Positions 25,483 to 33,945 of a DNA stretch of 45,978 nucleotides are shown in pieces; position 1 is the first letter of the stretch; every line of letters begins with the position of its first letter. The notes under the pieces were generated by a model, which worked only from the letters and a program-made list of their open reading frames with translations, did not search any database and was not told where the DNA came from. Both the position numbers and the translations under genes were made by a program. The DNA comes from Lachnospiraceae bacterium (GTDB taxonomy: Bacteria; Bacillota; Clostridia; Lachnospirales; Lachnospiraceae): the NCBI GenBank assembly GCA_015057115.1, contig SVEZ01000019.1, forward strand, positions 1-45,978. Reading direction: 5' to 3'.

Positions 25483-25652
25483 GACAGCCGGCAGGTTTGC
25501 TATGTGGGAGCGCTCTCGCTCTGAGACCACGTAGTGGTACATAATCTTCCGTAATCAAAGCCCAGGGAAAATAAATTTTCCCTGGGCTTTCCTTACAGAA
25601 GATAAGTACCAACGTGGTCAAAAGTCCCACATTAGCAATCCTGCCGGCTGTC
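25483..25652. repeat. Palindromic element A (170 bp)
   Basis: Nested inverted repeats fold the whole stretch onto itself. The outer arms are GACAGCCGGCAGG (25483-25495) and its exact complement (25640-25652). Then TTTGCTATGTGGGA meets TCCCACATTAGCAA, GACCACGT meets ACGTGGTC, and GGTACATAATCTTCCGTAA meets an imperfect partner. The centre is a 16-bp perfect stem (25557-25572 with 25575-25590). The left arm carries a side hairpin near 25509-25522 (AGCGCTCTCGCTCT). It follows the ansA stop by 13 bases. Parts of the arms resemble element B, so the two are diverged copies of one family. Confidence 0.85.
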
Positions 25653-25836
25653 GTTGCGTAGGATTCTGTGCGGAGTTTTTGTTCCGGAGCAGGGCTTCTG
25701 AGGACGTCGGTACATAAGCTTTTGAAAGAGCGCCTTAGCGCTCTTTTAGAAGCTTATGTACCGTTACGTCTGAGGCAGAGCGAAAGCGTCCCTGCAAGGA
25801 ATAGAAACTTCGCACATACGATGTATTACAACGACA
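25649..25836. repeat. Palindromic element B (188 bp)
   Basis: The outer arms TGTCGTTG (25649-25656) and CAACGACA (25829-25836) are exact. A 19-base arm at 25667-25685 pairs with 25798-25816 with three G-U wobbles; GCAGGG pairs with CCCTGC. The centre is a 26-bp stem (25708-25733 with 25738-25763) whose only deviations are two G-U pairs in plus-strand RNA. The right arm overlaps the last codons of the minus-strand aminotransferase gene. GACGT..GGTACATAAGCTT and a CGCTTTCGCTCTG-like piece match element A. No gene lies in 25470-25825. Confidence 0.85.
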
Positions 25837-26914
25837 GCATCAGTTCCATCAGCCGATCATTGTCCTCCGGCTTCATAAAGCAGAACCGCACAAACCGATC
25901 CCCAAGGAATGGGAAGGAACTGCAATTTCTTATCATCAATCCTTTCCGGATGGCTGCCTCAAAAACAGCTGAAGAGTCAAGCTCCGGTTTTAAGATTTTT
26001 AACAGAATGAAGTTAGCATAAGGTTTATAAGGTTTATATAAGTCGCTTTTTTCAAAAATCCCGTAGGTGCGCTTTTGCTCGGTATGCATCAGCGCCTTAG
26101 TGCGCTCCTGAAAATCCTTGTCCCGGTACATATAGGTTCCCGCAAGCTCTGCCAAAGAGTTGACACACCAGGGATTCTGTTTCTCGTGGATGAGAGACAG
26201 AAGGTCCGTATTGGAGGTGACGGCATAGCCAAGGCGTAAGCCCGGAGCGGCGTAGAACTTGGAAACACCTCGTAAGCAAATAAAGTTATGGTGTTTTTCA
26301 CAAAGGGGAACACAGGTAATACTTTCCATATCCGGTGCAAATTCCACATAGGTTTCGTCTACCATAACAAAAGTGCCGTTCTTCTTGGCTTCTGCAAAAA
26401 TGGCACTCATTTCCTCGGTGCGAATGGCACCAGAAGTTGGATTATTGGGGTTACAGATTACAAGTAAGTCGTAGCCCTTTTTTAATGCAGTAAATAAAGA
26501 GGCTGGATGTAAAACGAAATCCTCCTCCTCCTTTAATTCAAAATAATCTACTTGTCCACCGGAAAGACCGATTTCCCGCTCGTATTCCGAATAGGTTGGG
26601 CCTAAAATCAGGGCTTTTTTCGGTTTAATGAACTGGGCCATAATGGAAATTAGGTCGGTGGAACCGTTTCCTACCACGATGTGCTTGGGATCGATTTTAC
26701 AGTAGTCGCCAATGCTTTGACGAAGAGTAGTATATTCTCTGTCGGGATAGCTGGTTATTACATCAATTTGGGTTGCAAGGTTCTCCTTTACAAGAGGGGA
26801 AAGTCCCAGCGGATTGACGTTGGCAGCAAAATTAATAATGTCTTCTTTCTTGATTCCGTACTCTGATTCAACACGTTCCAAATCACTTCCGTGAAACGCG
26901 GATTGTTTACTCAT
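25826..26914 (-). CDS. CobD/HisC-like PLP-dependent aminotransferase-fold enzyme
   Basis: A 362-residue fold-type I PLP enzyme, start at 26914 after AAAGGAAG. The opening FAANVNPLG resembles threonine-phosphate decarboxylase CobD, as does the PLP-lysine segment GVSKFYAAPGLRLGY (Lys219). Other motifs are VGNGSTDLI, NPNNPTSG and VDETYVEF. CobD makes aminopropanol phosphate for cobalamin; HisC transaminates histidinol phosphate. No cobalamin or histidine gene is nearby, so the substrate is uncertain and another amino-acid phosphate is possible. The gene stands alone between palindromic elements: B overlaps its 3' end and C lies upstream of its start. No convincing promoter was found other than weak boxes in element C. 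Confidence 0.75.
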   Translation of the reverse strand: MSKQSAFHGSDLERVESEYGIKKEDIINFAANVNPLGLSPLVKENLATQIDVITSYPDREYTTLRQSIGDYCKIDPKHIVVGNGSTDLISIMAQFIKPKKALILGPTYSEYEREIGLSGGQVDYFELKEEEDFVLHPASLFTALKKGYDLLVICNPNNPTSGAIRTEEMSAIFAEAKKNGTFVMVDETYVEFAPDMESITCVPLCEKHHNFICLRGVSKFYAAPGLRLGYAVTSNTDLLSLIHEKQNPWCVNSLAELAGTYMYRDKDFQERTKALMHTEQKRTYGIFEKSDLYKPYKPYANFILLKILKPELDSSAVFEAAIRKGLMIRNCSSFPFLGDRFVRFCFMKPEDNDRLMELMLSL

Positions 26915-26949
26915 TGTGATACTTCCTTTCTATGATTATGTTTCTTTAG

Positions 26950-27119
26950 GGTATTGCGAAACTCCCCTGCCACAATTGTGCCAGGGCTTATTTGCACAAA
27001 AACCGTTCTTGCAAGCTAGCTTGCAAAGACGATTTATTGTGCAAATGGTTCATGCGGCATACGCCGCAGAATAGTTTCGCAAGCGCCTAAATAGGACTAC
27101 TTCGGAGTTTTGCGTTACC
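26950..27119. repeat. Palindromic element C (170 bp), multi-branched
   Basis: The ends GGTATTGCGAAACTCC (26950-26965) and GGAGTTTTGCGTTACC (27104-27119) are inverted over 13 of 16 positions; an alternative exact outer stem joins TTGCGAAACT (26954-26963) to AGTTTCGCAA (27073-27082). Inside are three hairpins: 26965-26986 (CCCTG/CAGGG with CACAATTGTG), 26991-27045 (TTTGCACAA/TTGTGCAAA around the 18-base palindrome at 27009-27026) and 27053-27068 (TGCGGC/GCCGCA). The whole makes a cloverleaf-like shape. It fills the divergent region between the aminotransferase and DUF5717 genes and holds no gene. Confidence 0.85.
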
Positions 27120-27124
27120 AATAC

Positions 27125-27153
27125 TTGCATGTGTGTTTCAAATTGTTTATAAT
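27125..27153 (+). promoter_or_regulatory. Promoter TTGCAT-17-TATAAT for the DUF5717 cluster
   Basis: TTGCAT at 27125-27130 and TATAAT at 27148-27153, spacer 17, 40 bases before the ATG at 27193. The -35 box begins only 6 bases after palindromic element C ends. Confidence 0.65.
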
Positions 27154-27192
27154 TATTATAGAAAGAAAAGCCAAGAAAGTAAAGGGGAAACA

Positions 27193-30100
27193 ATGCGACG
27201 TAGGATGCAGGAACTGGCTGCAGGTGTGTACGAACGGGAAGGTCCCAGAATCCGGCTTTCCGAAGAACGCCTTGTGCTGACGGCAAGTGAGAATGAGGTA
27301 AAATGCGGAAGCTTTCAGATTGAGAGTACCAATCAGATTTCCATGCGGGGAATTGTCATTTCGGATAATCCGCGAATGAAGGTGCTGAATCCGGATTTTT
27401 CGGGCACTGCGGCAGAAGTTCATTATCAGTTTTATACGGACGGTATGGTAGAAGGAGATATTCAGAAAGGCAATCTGTATTTGATCTGTAACAAGAATGA
27501 ATATACCCTTTCTTTTGTTGTGTCCATTTCTGCGGGAACCCTTAAGGTGGATGGACAGGAAATTGCATCCTTGGAGGATTATGTACAATTTGCCCGCCAT
27601 AATTTTGAAAAAGCATATCAGCTATTTTGTTCATCGGAATTTTTAACCCTTTTACGGAAACAACCGGTAGAACTTTTATTGCTGGCCAGAAGCCTGGCCT
27701 ATGAATCTGCTCCAAGACGAAATATGGAGGAATTTTTATTGTCTGCCGGTCTTAAGGATCCGGTGACTTGTGAATGCCGTTTTGAAGACCGAATATATGA
27801 GAATCCCAAGGAAGATATTCGTGAAATACTGGAAATTACAAGAAGTACCTGGGGGTATGCCAATATTTCTCTTTATACGGAAGGCAGTTTTCTTGCTGTA
27901 CCTTTTACCGAGGTTTCGGAAGAAGAATTTATGGGAAATACTTGCCGTGTACCGGTATTTCTTTTGGCAGACAAGCTACATAGCGGTACCAATTACGGTC
28001 GACTGTTTGTAACCTGTGAAAATGATACCTTTGTATATACCTTCACTGTGCATAAGGATTCGAATGTGGTACGGGAACCGGATTTGCGGGAAGACATTGT
28101 GGAGCTTATTCGGTTGTACGTGAATTTCCGGACAGGTAAGCTGATGCCGGCGACCTGGGCTAATGAAACACTGAAAGTATTGAATCATATTTTAGCTGAC
28201 GGACAGGAGCATGTCTTGGCGGAGCTGGCAAAAGCCCAGGTGCTTTTGTTAAGCGACAGAGGCAAGGAAGCTCAGTGGCTGTTAGACCAGAATAAGCAGG
28301 TGTTAAAGGATACTAATTCGGTAGAATATGGATATTATCTGTACGTGACAACTCTTTTGAATTCGGAAAAAGAGTACGTTCATAAGGTGGCAGGAGAGTT
28401 GCAGAGACTGCATCTACAGCAAAAAGAGAATCCAATAATTTTCTGGATGTTGCTTTTTACGGGAGAATCCTACGAAAATAACCTTACCAGAAAGTACCGT
28501 GCATTGAAGGGATTCTGCCTTTTATACAGTCGAAGCCCTGTATTTTATGCGGAGGCCTATGCATTGGTAAGAGAGAAGCCGGAACTTTTGATGGAGGGCG
28601 GAGAATTTGAAGTTCGTCTTTTGTACTGGGCTTATCGTCGAGAGCTTTTAACCAAAGAAATCGGTTATTTTCTGGCATCGGAGGGAGCCTTTTTACGTGG
28701 CTATTATCCCCTTCTTACGCCGGTTATCAAATATTATTATCAGACCTATGGGGGAGATGACTTCCTGAAAACCTTATGTTCCCATTATATTAGCGGGGGA
28801 CGGTTTGAGAAGGAACTTTTACCCTATTATCAGCGTGCGGTGGAAGGTAATCTTAAGATATACGGATTGTTTGAGGCATACGTGCGCTGCGCTTTTGAAG
28901 CAGGAAAGTTACATCCAACCGGAATGCTTCAGTATTATCTTCCGTTTGTAGAGAATCTGCCCTTTGACCAGCAGGCGGCAGTTTATGCCGGCGTTATTCA
29001 GAATAGGGAGAAGCAGGCAACTTTGTATTTTCAATGCAAGGAAGAAATGGAGCAGTTTGCTTTAAAACAGCTGTCTTTGGGACACATGGACGAGAATCTG
29101 GGTGTGCTATATGACTTTTATTTTTCTCAGGTACCATTGACAGAAGAAATGGCACATCAGCTGGCCCCCTTGTTGTATGTACACAAGCTTACACTGGAGG
29201 ATGAGCGGATGCAGTGGGTTGTGGTGGTCAATCGTTCATTAAATCGCATCAGCAAGTATCCGATTCATAAGAAAATGGCCTATTTCCCTATTTATTCAAA
29301 AGACAGGGTAATTGCTTTTGAGGATGGATATGGCAGACGCTATGTAAAGAGCGTAGAGTATGATTTGATGCTTTTAATGCCTTCGGAAAGCTTGACCCGA
29401 AAATGTATGCGTCTGTCCCATAATGAGATGCCGTATCTTATTCATTTCTTTGATTATGAGCGGTTGCAGGAGACAAGACTTTCGGATGTTTCGGAAGAAG
29501 AATTGGCACAGATTCCATGCCTGTTACAGTCCGAGGTGTTGACTTCGGATTATAGGAAACAGTTGCATCCGGTGCTTTTACAGTTTTATCGTCAGGAAGA
29601 GAAGGGACGGGAACTTGATTGTTATTTGGAAGAGGTTTCGTTTGGGGGACTTGCCAAGGAGAGTCGTGAACAGGTTTGCGAACTTTTGATTGAGCGGGGC
29701 TTTTACGATAAAGCCATGGAAGGAGTTTTGGCCTATGGTTGCCTGACTATTTCCGCAACGTCGCTTTTAAGTCTGTGTACGGAAGAGATCAAACGTCGTC
29801 ATAAGGAAGCCAACGAAGGATTGATTTATTTGTGCTCTTTGGTGTTCCAACGTGGCAAGTATAATGGGGTGCTGTTGGAATATTTGGTGAATCATCTGGA
29901 AGGCTCCACCAGAAGCTTATACGAATTGTGGATGAGTGCCATGGATTTTGAAGTAGGAACCTTCCCGCTGGAGGAGAGACTTTTGGTACAGATGCTGTAT
30001 ACGGATGTGTTTGTAAGTCGCAGTGATGATATTTTGATTTCCTACATGAAAGGCGGTGGGGATCAGTTGGTATGTGATGCCTACCTTTCCTATTTTGCCT

Positions 30101-30747
30101 ATCAGTATTTTGCACTGGAAGCTCCGGCAAATGCTATGGTGATGGAACAGCTTTTCAAGCGATTGCAGGCCGGAAGAAGACTTCATCTGTGTTTGAAATT
30201 TGCGTTGTTATCGTATTTGGCGGAAAGTGGCTCAAAAGAAATAGAATGGATGCAGAGCTTATATGATGACTTTATTTTAAAAGGCTACGTTTTTGGATTC
30301 TATGAGAAGTTACCTTCTTTGGTACGGGCTCATTTCCCAAGAGCCGGAAAACAAGCAGTGGAATTCCGCACCGGTAAGAATAAACAAATTACCATTCGAT
30401 ACCTGCATACGGATTATGCGGGAAATAACTTCTCGGATCAGGAGTATCAGGTGGAACAAATGGAAGAGATGTACGAGGGCATCTACGTTAAGGAGATTAC
30501 CCTGTTTTACGGTGATACCGTACAGTATTATATTAGTGAGGAAAAAGAAGGACGTTCCAACATCCTGTCCAGCGGTCAGCTCAGTGAGCGAAATATCAGC
30601 AGCCAGGAAGAGGGAGGTGCCTTAAGCCGTATTAACGGACTGATTATATCAGATCAATTGGGAGAAAATGAGGTGTTCGGTAAACATCTTGTAGAATATG
30701 ACACCCTTGTCCGTCAGGCGGCGAAGGAGTTTGTATGGATCAGATGA
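27193..30747 (+). CDS. DUF5717 family large protein
   Basis: A 1184-residue protein that I recognise as the DUF5717 family of Lachnospiraceae. The start is ATG 27193 with AAAGGGGAA upstream; the 20 extra codons from 27133 would include the promoter. Residues about 10-145 look like beta sandwich (SFQIESTNQISMRGIVIS), and a short second beta part follows around 225-305. Residues about 310-1060 are helix pairs resembling TPR or HEAT repeats. The last 100 residues are again beta-rich (FRTGKNKQITIRYLHTDYAG). There is no signal peptide, membrane segment or catalytic motif. It overlaps the DUF5716 gene by 13 bases. The shape suggests a scaffold; the function is unknown. Confidence 0.7.
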   Translation: MRRRMQELAAGVYEREGPRIRLSEERLVLTASENEVKCGSFQIESTNQISMRGIVISDNPRMKVLNPDFSGTAAEVHYQFYTDGMVEGDIQKGNLYLICNKNEYTLSFVVSISAGTLKVDGQEIASLEDYVQFARHNFEKAYQLFCSSEFLTLLRKQPVELLLLARSLAYESAPRRNMEEFLLSAGLKDPVTCECRFEDRIYENPKEDIREILEITRSTWGYANISLYTEGSFLAVPFTEVSEEEFMGNTCRVPVFLLADKLHSGTNYGRLFVTCENDTFVYTFTVHKDSNVVREPDLREDIVELIRLYVNFRTGKLMPATWANETLKVLNHILADGQEHVLAELAKAQVLLLSDRGKEAQWLLDQNKQVLKDTNSVEYGYYLYVTTLLNSEKEYVHKVAGELQRLHLQQKENPIIFWMLLFTGESYENNLTRKYRALKGFCLLYSRSPVFYAEAYALVREKPELLMEGGEFEVRLLYWAYRRELLTKEIGYFLASEGAFLRGYYPLLTPVIKYYYQTYGGDDFLKTLCSHYISGGRFEKELLPYYQRAVEGNLKIYGLFEAYVRCAFEAGKLHPTGMLQYYLPFVENLPFDQQAAVYAGVIQNREKQATLYFQCKEEMEQFALKQLSLGHMDENLGVLYDFYFSQVPLTEEMAHQLAPLLYVHKLTLEDERMQWVVVVNRSLNRISKYPIHKKMAYFPIYSKDRVIAFEDGYGRRYVKSVEYDLMLLMPSESLTRKCMRLSHNEMPYLIHFFDYERLQETRLSDVSEEELAQIPCLLQSEVLTSDYRKQLHPVLLQFYRQEEKGRELDCYLEEVSFGGLAKESREQVCELLIERGFYDKAMEGVLAYGCLTISATSLLSLCTEEIKRRHKEANEGLIYLCSLVFQRGKYNGVLLEYLVNHLEGSTRSLYELWMSAMDFEVGTFPLEERLLVQMLYTDVFVSRSDDILISYMKGGGDQLVCDAYLSYFAYQYFALEAPANAMVMEQLFKRLQAGRRLHLCLKFALLSYLAESGSKEIEWMQSLYDDFILKGYVFGFYEKLPSLVRAHFPRAGKQAVEFRTGKNKQITIRYLHTDYAGNNFSDQEYQVEQMEEMYEGIYVKEITLFYGDTVQYYISEEKEGRSNILSSGQLSERNISSQEEGGALSRINGLIISDQLGENEVFGKHLVEYDTLVRQAAKEFVWIR

Positions 30748-31973
30748 CCATCTTTTGTGTGGATATGAATGAATATTACAGCCAGCTTTGCTATTTTCGG
30801 CCGGATGATAAGGAACCCATTTCTTACGGGCTGTATGCTGGAACCGAGAATTATCTGATTCCCATGGTGGTGGCGAAAGAACCGGAGGTTTCCAGGTGGT
30901 ATGTGGGAACGGAAGCAGTAGGAAGGCTTTACGAAATTACCGGTTTTTTGGAGAAAGCTTTTCGGAAAGAAAGTATTCTTGTTGACGGAGAGGAAATTCC
31001 GGCTTTTTCTCTGCTGGTATTGTATGTAAGGCGAGTACTGGGACTGGTCAGTTCCGTTGGTTGTCAAAAGGATCGTGATGGCTTTGTTTTTTGTTTGGAG
31101 CGCGCGTCAAAAGCTGCCAGAGAAACCCTTCGGGCAGTGTGTGAAGAATTGGAGATTCCCGGGGATCATGTGTTTATTACCGATAAAAAAGAAGCTTTAA
31201 GTTACTATATTATGAATCAGGAGCCGGGACTTCGAATGTATGATGTGCTGATTACGGATTATTGGCACAAGCAGGTTCACGGATTTACCCTGCATACGGA
31301 TCGCAGTGTCTCTCCCCAGGTAGTATCTGTTACGGAGACAGTAATCCAGAGCATGGAAAAAGAGGATGAAGCATTTTATCAGGTATTGGATGAACTTCTG
31401 GGGCAAAAGAGCTTTTCGGCAGTGTTTTTAGTGGGCTCAGGTTTTGAAGGAGAATGGATGAAACGATCCTTAAATCGTCTTTGTACGGGACGCAGGGTCT
31501 TTTTCGGAATGAATCTCTATGCTAAAGGTGCCTGCTATTATGTGCGGGAGAAGCGACGTGTGGAAACAGAAACTCCGGCTTTTGTATATCTTGGAGGCGG
31601 AAATGTTTTGTCCAACGTGTGCCTGAAGGCTTGGCATCAGGGAAAAGAAACGGATGTTACCTTGATTCAGGCGGGACTTCATTGGCAGGATGCAAAGGGA
31701 AGTGCGGATATTTTATTAAAAGGGCCGAAGGAGAATCTATCCCTGAATCTGTGTCTGTATCCGCTAAAGAAAGGGCAGCCTCAAGAGATTCCCCTTTCTT
31801 TGCCGGGATTTGTGGTGGCAAAGGATACGGTGGCAAGACTTAGTGTTACAGCTAAGGCCCTGTCCAGAAAGAAGTTTGCTGTAATGGTGAAGGATTGTGG
31901 CTTTGGAGAATTGTATAAGTCTCAGGGGAGAAGTTACGAGTTTACATTTGATTTTATAGGTGAGGAGAAATAG
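30735..31973 (+). CDS. DUF5716 family protein, Hsp70/actin-like fold with eroded phosphate loops
   Basis: A 412-residue protein recognised as the DUF5716 family. The region VFLVGSGFEGEWMKRSLN followed by FFGMNLYAKGACYYV matches the adenosine motif and following helix of Hsp70/actin-fold ATPases. The positions of the two phosphate loops read CVDMNEYYSQLCYF and LITDYWHKQVHGF, without the usual DxGTT and DxGGGT glycines, so ATP hydrolysis is doubtful. The last 100 residues (about 300-412) are beta-rich and could stand where Hsp70 has its substrate-binding part. The start has AAGGAG 6 bases upstream, inside the end of DUF5717, so translation is coupled. Function unknown; a chaperone-like pseudo-ATPase is my inference. 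Confidence 0.7.
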   Translation: MDQMTIFCVDMNEYYSQLCYFRPDDKEPISYGLYAGTENYLIPMVVAKEPEVSRWYVGTEAVGRLYEITGFLEKAFRKESILVDGEEIPAFSLLVLYVRRVLGLVSSVGCQKDRDGFVFCLERASKAARETLRAVCEELEIPGDHVFITDKKEALSYYIMNQEPGLRMYDVLITDYWHKQVHGFTLHTDRSVSPQVVSVTETVIQSMEKEDEAFYQVLDELLGQKSFSAVFLVGSGFEGEWMKRSLNRLCTGRRVFFGMNLYAKGACYYVREKRRVETETPAFVYLGGGNVLSNVCLKAWHQGKETDVTLIQAGLHWQDAKGSADILLKGPKENLSLNLCLYPLKKGQPQEIPLSLPGFVVAKDTVARLSVTAKALSRKKFAVMVKDCGFGELYKSQGRSYEFTFDFIGEEK

Positions 31974-31974
31974 G

Positions 31975-32715
31975 ATGACGGAGGGATATTGGTGCCCCTA
32001 CGGGGCGGCAGAGCAGCCGTATCATTTAAAAAGTATAGACCTTAAGGTTTATTCTCTGGAAGAAATTCTGTATTTTTACTACCATCATCAGATTTTATTG
32101 GATCGTAGTCTGATGCAGGAGGACTTCGTTTTTTGGGTACGTGAACACTTAAAACAACCGGTTTTAGCGGAAAAACTGCATCAACTAATTGCCGGTGGCG
32201 GTTCCTTTGTTATGTTTATGGAGACGCTGGTTGCCCAGGGGAATATTCTGGATGATGTGGAAAAACAGGCTTTTCTGGAGTATATTGTCCGGATGGAAGA
32301 TAAGAATGAACTGGAAAGAAGAAAGATGCTGGCAGATCAGATGATGGAGCGCGGCAAGTTTGAAGCTGCAATTTTGGAGTATCGCCGTATCTTGAAAGGG
32401 AAAGAGCAGGAAGCCGGCCAGCAGGAACTTTTGGCTAAAGTTTGGCATAATCTGGGTTGTTGTTACGGTAAAATGTTATATTATAAAGAGGCGTTAAACT
32501 GTTTTCAGAATGCCTACAGCTATGAACGGTTACCACAGACAAAGCAGGCGGTGGCATATATTATGAATTTGCGTCAAGCGGCAGAGGATATTGTGCCGAT
32601 GAAGGAAGAGGATTCCTTTGTTCATCTTTTGAGTCGATCGGATCAGGCAAAACGTGATATCCGTTATCAGCAGTTAAAGTTGCGTATGCAGGAGTATTTA
32701 AGGAGTACGTTATAA
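31975..32715 (+). CDS. TPR-containing protein of the DUF5717/5716 cluster
   Basis: A 246-residue soluble protein; start ATG 31975 with AGGAG 7 bases upstream and one base after the DUF5716 stop codon. The N-terminal 100 residues (YWCPYGAAEQPYHLKSIDL, then a helical segment) match nothing I know. Residues about 115-205 hold at least two TPR helix pairs, the clearest being WHNLGCCYGKMLYYKEALNC. The C-terminus is charged. TPR proteins mediate protein contacts and commonly bind chaperones, which fits an Hsp70-like neighbour. No catalytic motif. Its role is inferred only from context. Confidence 0.6.
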   Translation: MTEGYWCPYGAAEQPYHLKSIDLKVYSLEEILYFYYHHQILLDRSLMQEDFVFWVREHLKQPVLAEKLHQLIAGGGSFVMFMETLVAQGNILDDVEKQAFLEYIVRMEDKNELERRKMLADQMMERGKFEAAILEYRRILKGKEQEAGQQELLAKVWHNLGCCYGKMLYYKEALNCFQNAYSYERLPQTKQAVAYIMNLRQAAEDIVPMKEEDSFVHLLSRSDQAKRDIRYQQLKLRMQEYLRSTL

Positions 32716-33896
32716 TGGGTTTATTTTCATTTTTTAAAAAGCATCGAAAAGAAGAAACGTTAAACGAGGTAATTTCGCATTATGAGGAGCCTGTCAAAGG
32801 TGATGGCAAGAAGGAGCAGACCGACAAAGCGGATGTGAAACGCTTTTTGCTGGAACATTGTCATGCCATGGAGGAAAGCGCCAAGGAATATCATACGGCG
32901 AAACAGGAATATCAGTCCCTTACCAGCTATCTGACGGATATTCAGACACTTGAAAATATGGACGAAGAGGATCATAAAAAGCTTTTTGAATATGCTTCTT
33001 CCATCATTACTTTGGAGGATTCCAGAAAGGCTATGGAAAAGAAGGTTAACCGCCTTCCGGATTCCAAGTTTTACCAGATGGATAGGGAAAAAGAGAATAT
33101 CCCAAAGGATATTGAGCGCTTAAAGGAGAATGAAGATCTTCAGAACCTGATTAAGCGGGATATGGACTATTTGGAAGGAGAAAAGGTTGAGTGGATTTAT
33201 GAAAAAGGAGAACTGAGTAAGGAACAGTCTCTTTTACAAAAAATCAGCCGCGGAAGTATTTTGGTGCTGGCTCTGTTTTTGGCAGCTTTTGTAGCCTTTT
33301 TCTTAATGGAAAACAAAACCGTATATTCCATTATCCTGGCATGCGCATCCGTAATGGGTATTGTAGTCTGTGGGATTTTAATTAGATTACAGAACATTAA
33401 AAGTGAGTTAAAACGTTGTACCATGAACTATAACCGCGCAGTGAACCTGCAGAATTCCATTAAGCTTCGTTATGTTACCATGAAGAATGCGGTGGATTAT
33501 ACCTGTGAACGATATGGTGTTAGCTCATCAAGGGAACTGGAAAAGAACTGGCAGTTATATTTGGAAGCTGCCATGGAGCGGGAGAAGATGATGCAGGCGG
33601 ATGATGATTTGACCTTCTACAAGGAATCTCTACTTACGCTTTTACGGCAGTATCAGTTGTACGATGCGGGAATCTGGGTATATCAGGTTCATGCCATTGT
33701 GGATCACAGAGAGATGGTGGAAGTAAAGCATTTGCTTTTAGAACGTCGTCAGAAGGTTCGGGCTCGTATGGAAAATGCCATGGAGACCATCAAAGAGAAC
33801 AAGAAGGGAGCTTTGGCATTAGCAAAACAACACCGCGTATATCCGGAGGAGATGAAGGGACTGTTAGAGTCTGTACAGAAACTCATCAGTATATAG
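32715..33896 (+). CDS. Coiled-coil protein with two membrane segments, end of the DUF5717/5716 cluster
   Basis: The ATG at 32715 overlaps the stop of the TPR gene (TAATG), with AGGAG 9 bases upstream. The 393-residue product is mostly charged helices: residues about 40-170 and 225-390 are likely coiled coils, with two hydrophobic segments (about 178-197 and 203-222) forming a hairpin in the membrane. Both long parts then lie on the same side, probably the cytoplasm. There is no signal peptide. I recognise no family. It could anchor the other three proteins at the membrane. No clear terminator follows; the pan promoter is 15 bases downstream. Confidence 0.6.
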   Translation: MGLFSFFKKHRKEETLNEVISHYEEPVKGDGKKEQTDKADVKRFLLEHCHAMEESAKEYHTAKQEYQSLTSYLTDIQTLENMDEEDHKKLFEYASSIITLEDSRKAMEKKVNRLPDSKFYQMDREKENIPKDIERLKENEDLQNLIKRDMDYLEGEKVEWIYEKGELSKEQSLLQKISRGSILVLALFLAAFVAFFLMENKTVYSIILACASVMGIVVCGILIRLQNIKSELKRCTMNYNRAVNLQNSIKLRYVTMKNAVDYTCERYGVSSSRELEKNWQLYLEAAMEREKMMQADDDLTFYKESLLTLLRQYQLYDAGIWVYQVHAIVDHREMVEVKHLLLERRQKVRARMENAMETIKENKKGALALAKQHRVYPEEMKGLLESVQKLISI

Positions 33897-33910
33897 ATAT
33901 ACAATTTTTA

Positions 33911-33939
33911 TTGAAAAAACAGGCAACTTGTGCCATAAT
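33911..33939 (+). promoter_or_regulatory. Promoter TTGAAA-17-CATAAT of the pan operon
   Basis: TTGAAA at 33911-33916 and CATAAT at 33934-33939 with a 17-base spacer. Transcription from about 33946 leaves a 120-base leader before the first gene. Confidence 0.6.
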
Positions 33940-33945
33940 AAGTAG

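Noticed and set aside
25557-25590. The 16-bp central stem read as a simple ansA terminator
   Set aside because: It may terminate, but it is the core of a 170-base nested palindrome that a terminator does not explain.
25668-26021. Plus-strand ORF of 117 codons starting in palindrome B
   Set aside because: It runs over element B and then antisense to the aminotransferase gene; the translation has no protein-like pattern.
25483-27119. CRISPR array
   Set aside because: Repeats are inverted, not regularly spaced direct repeats, and there are no spacers or cas genes.
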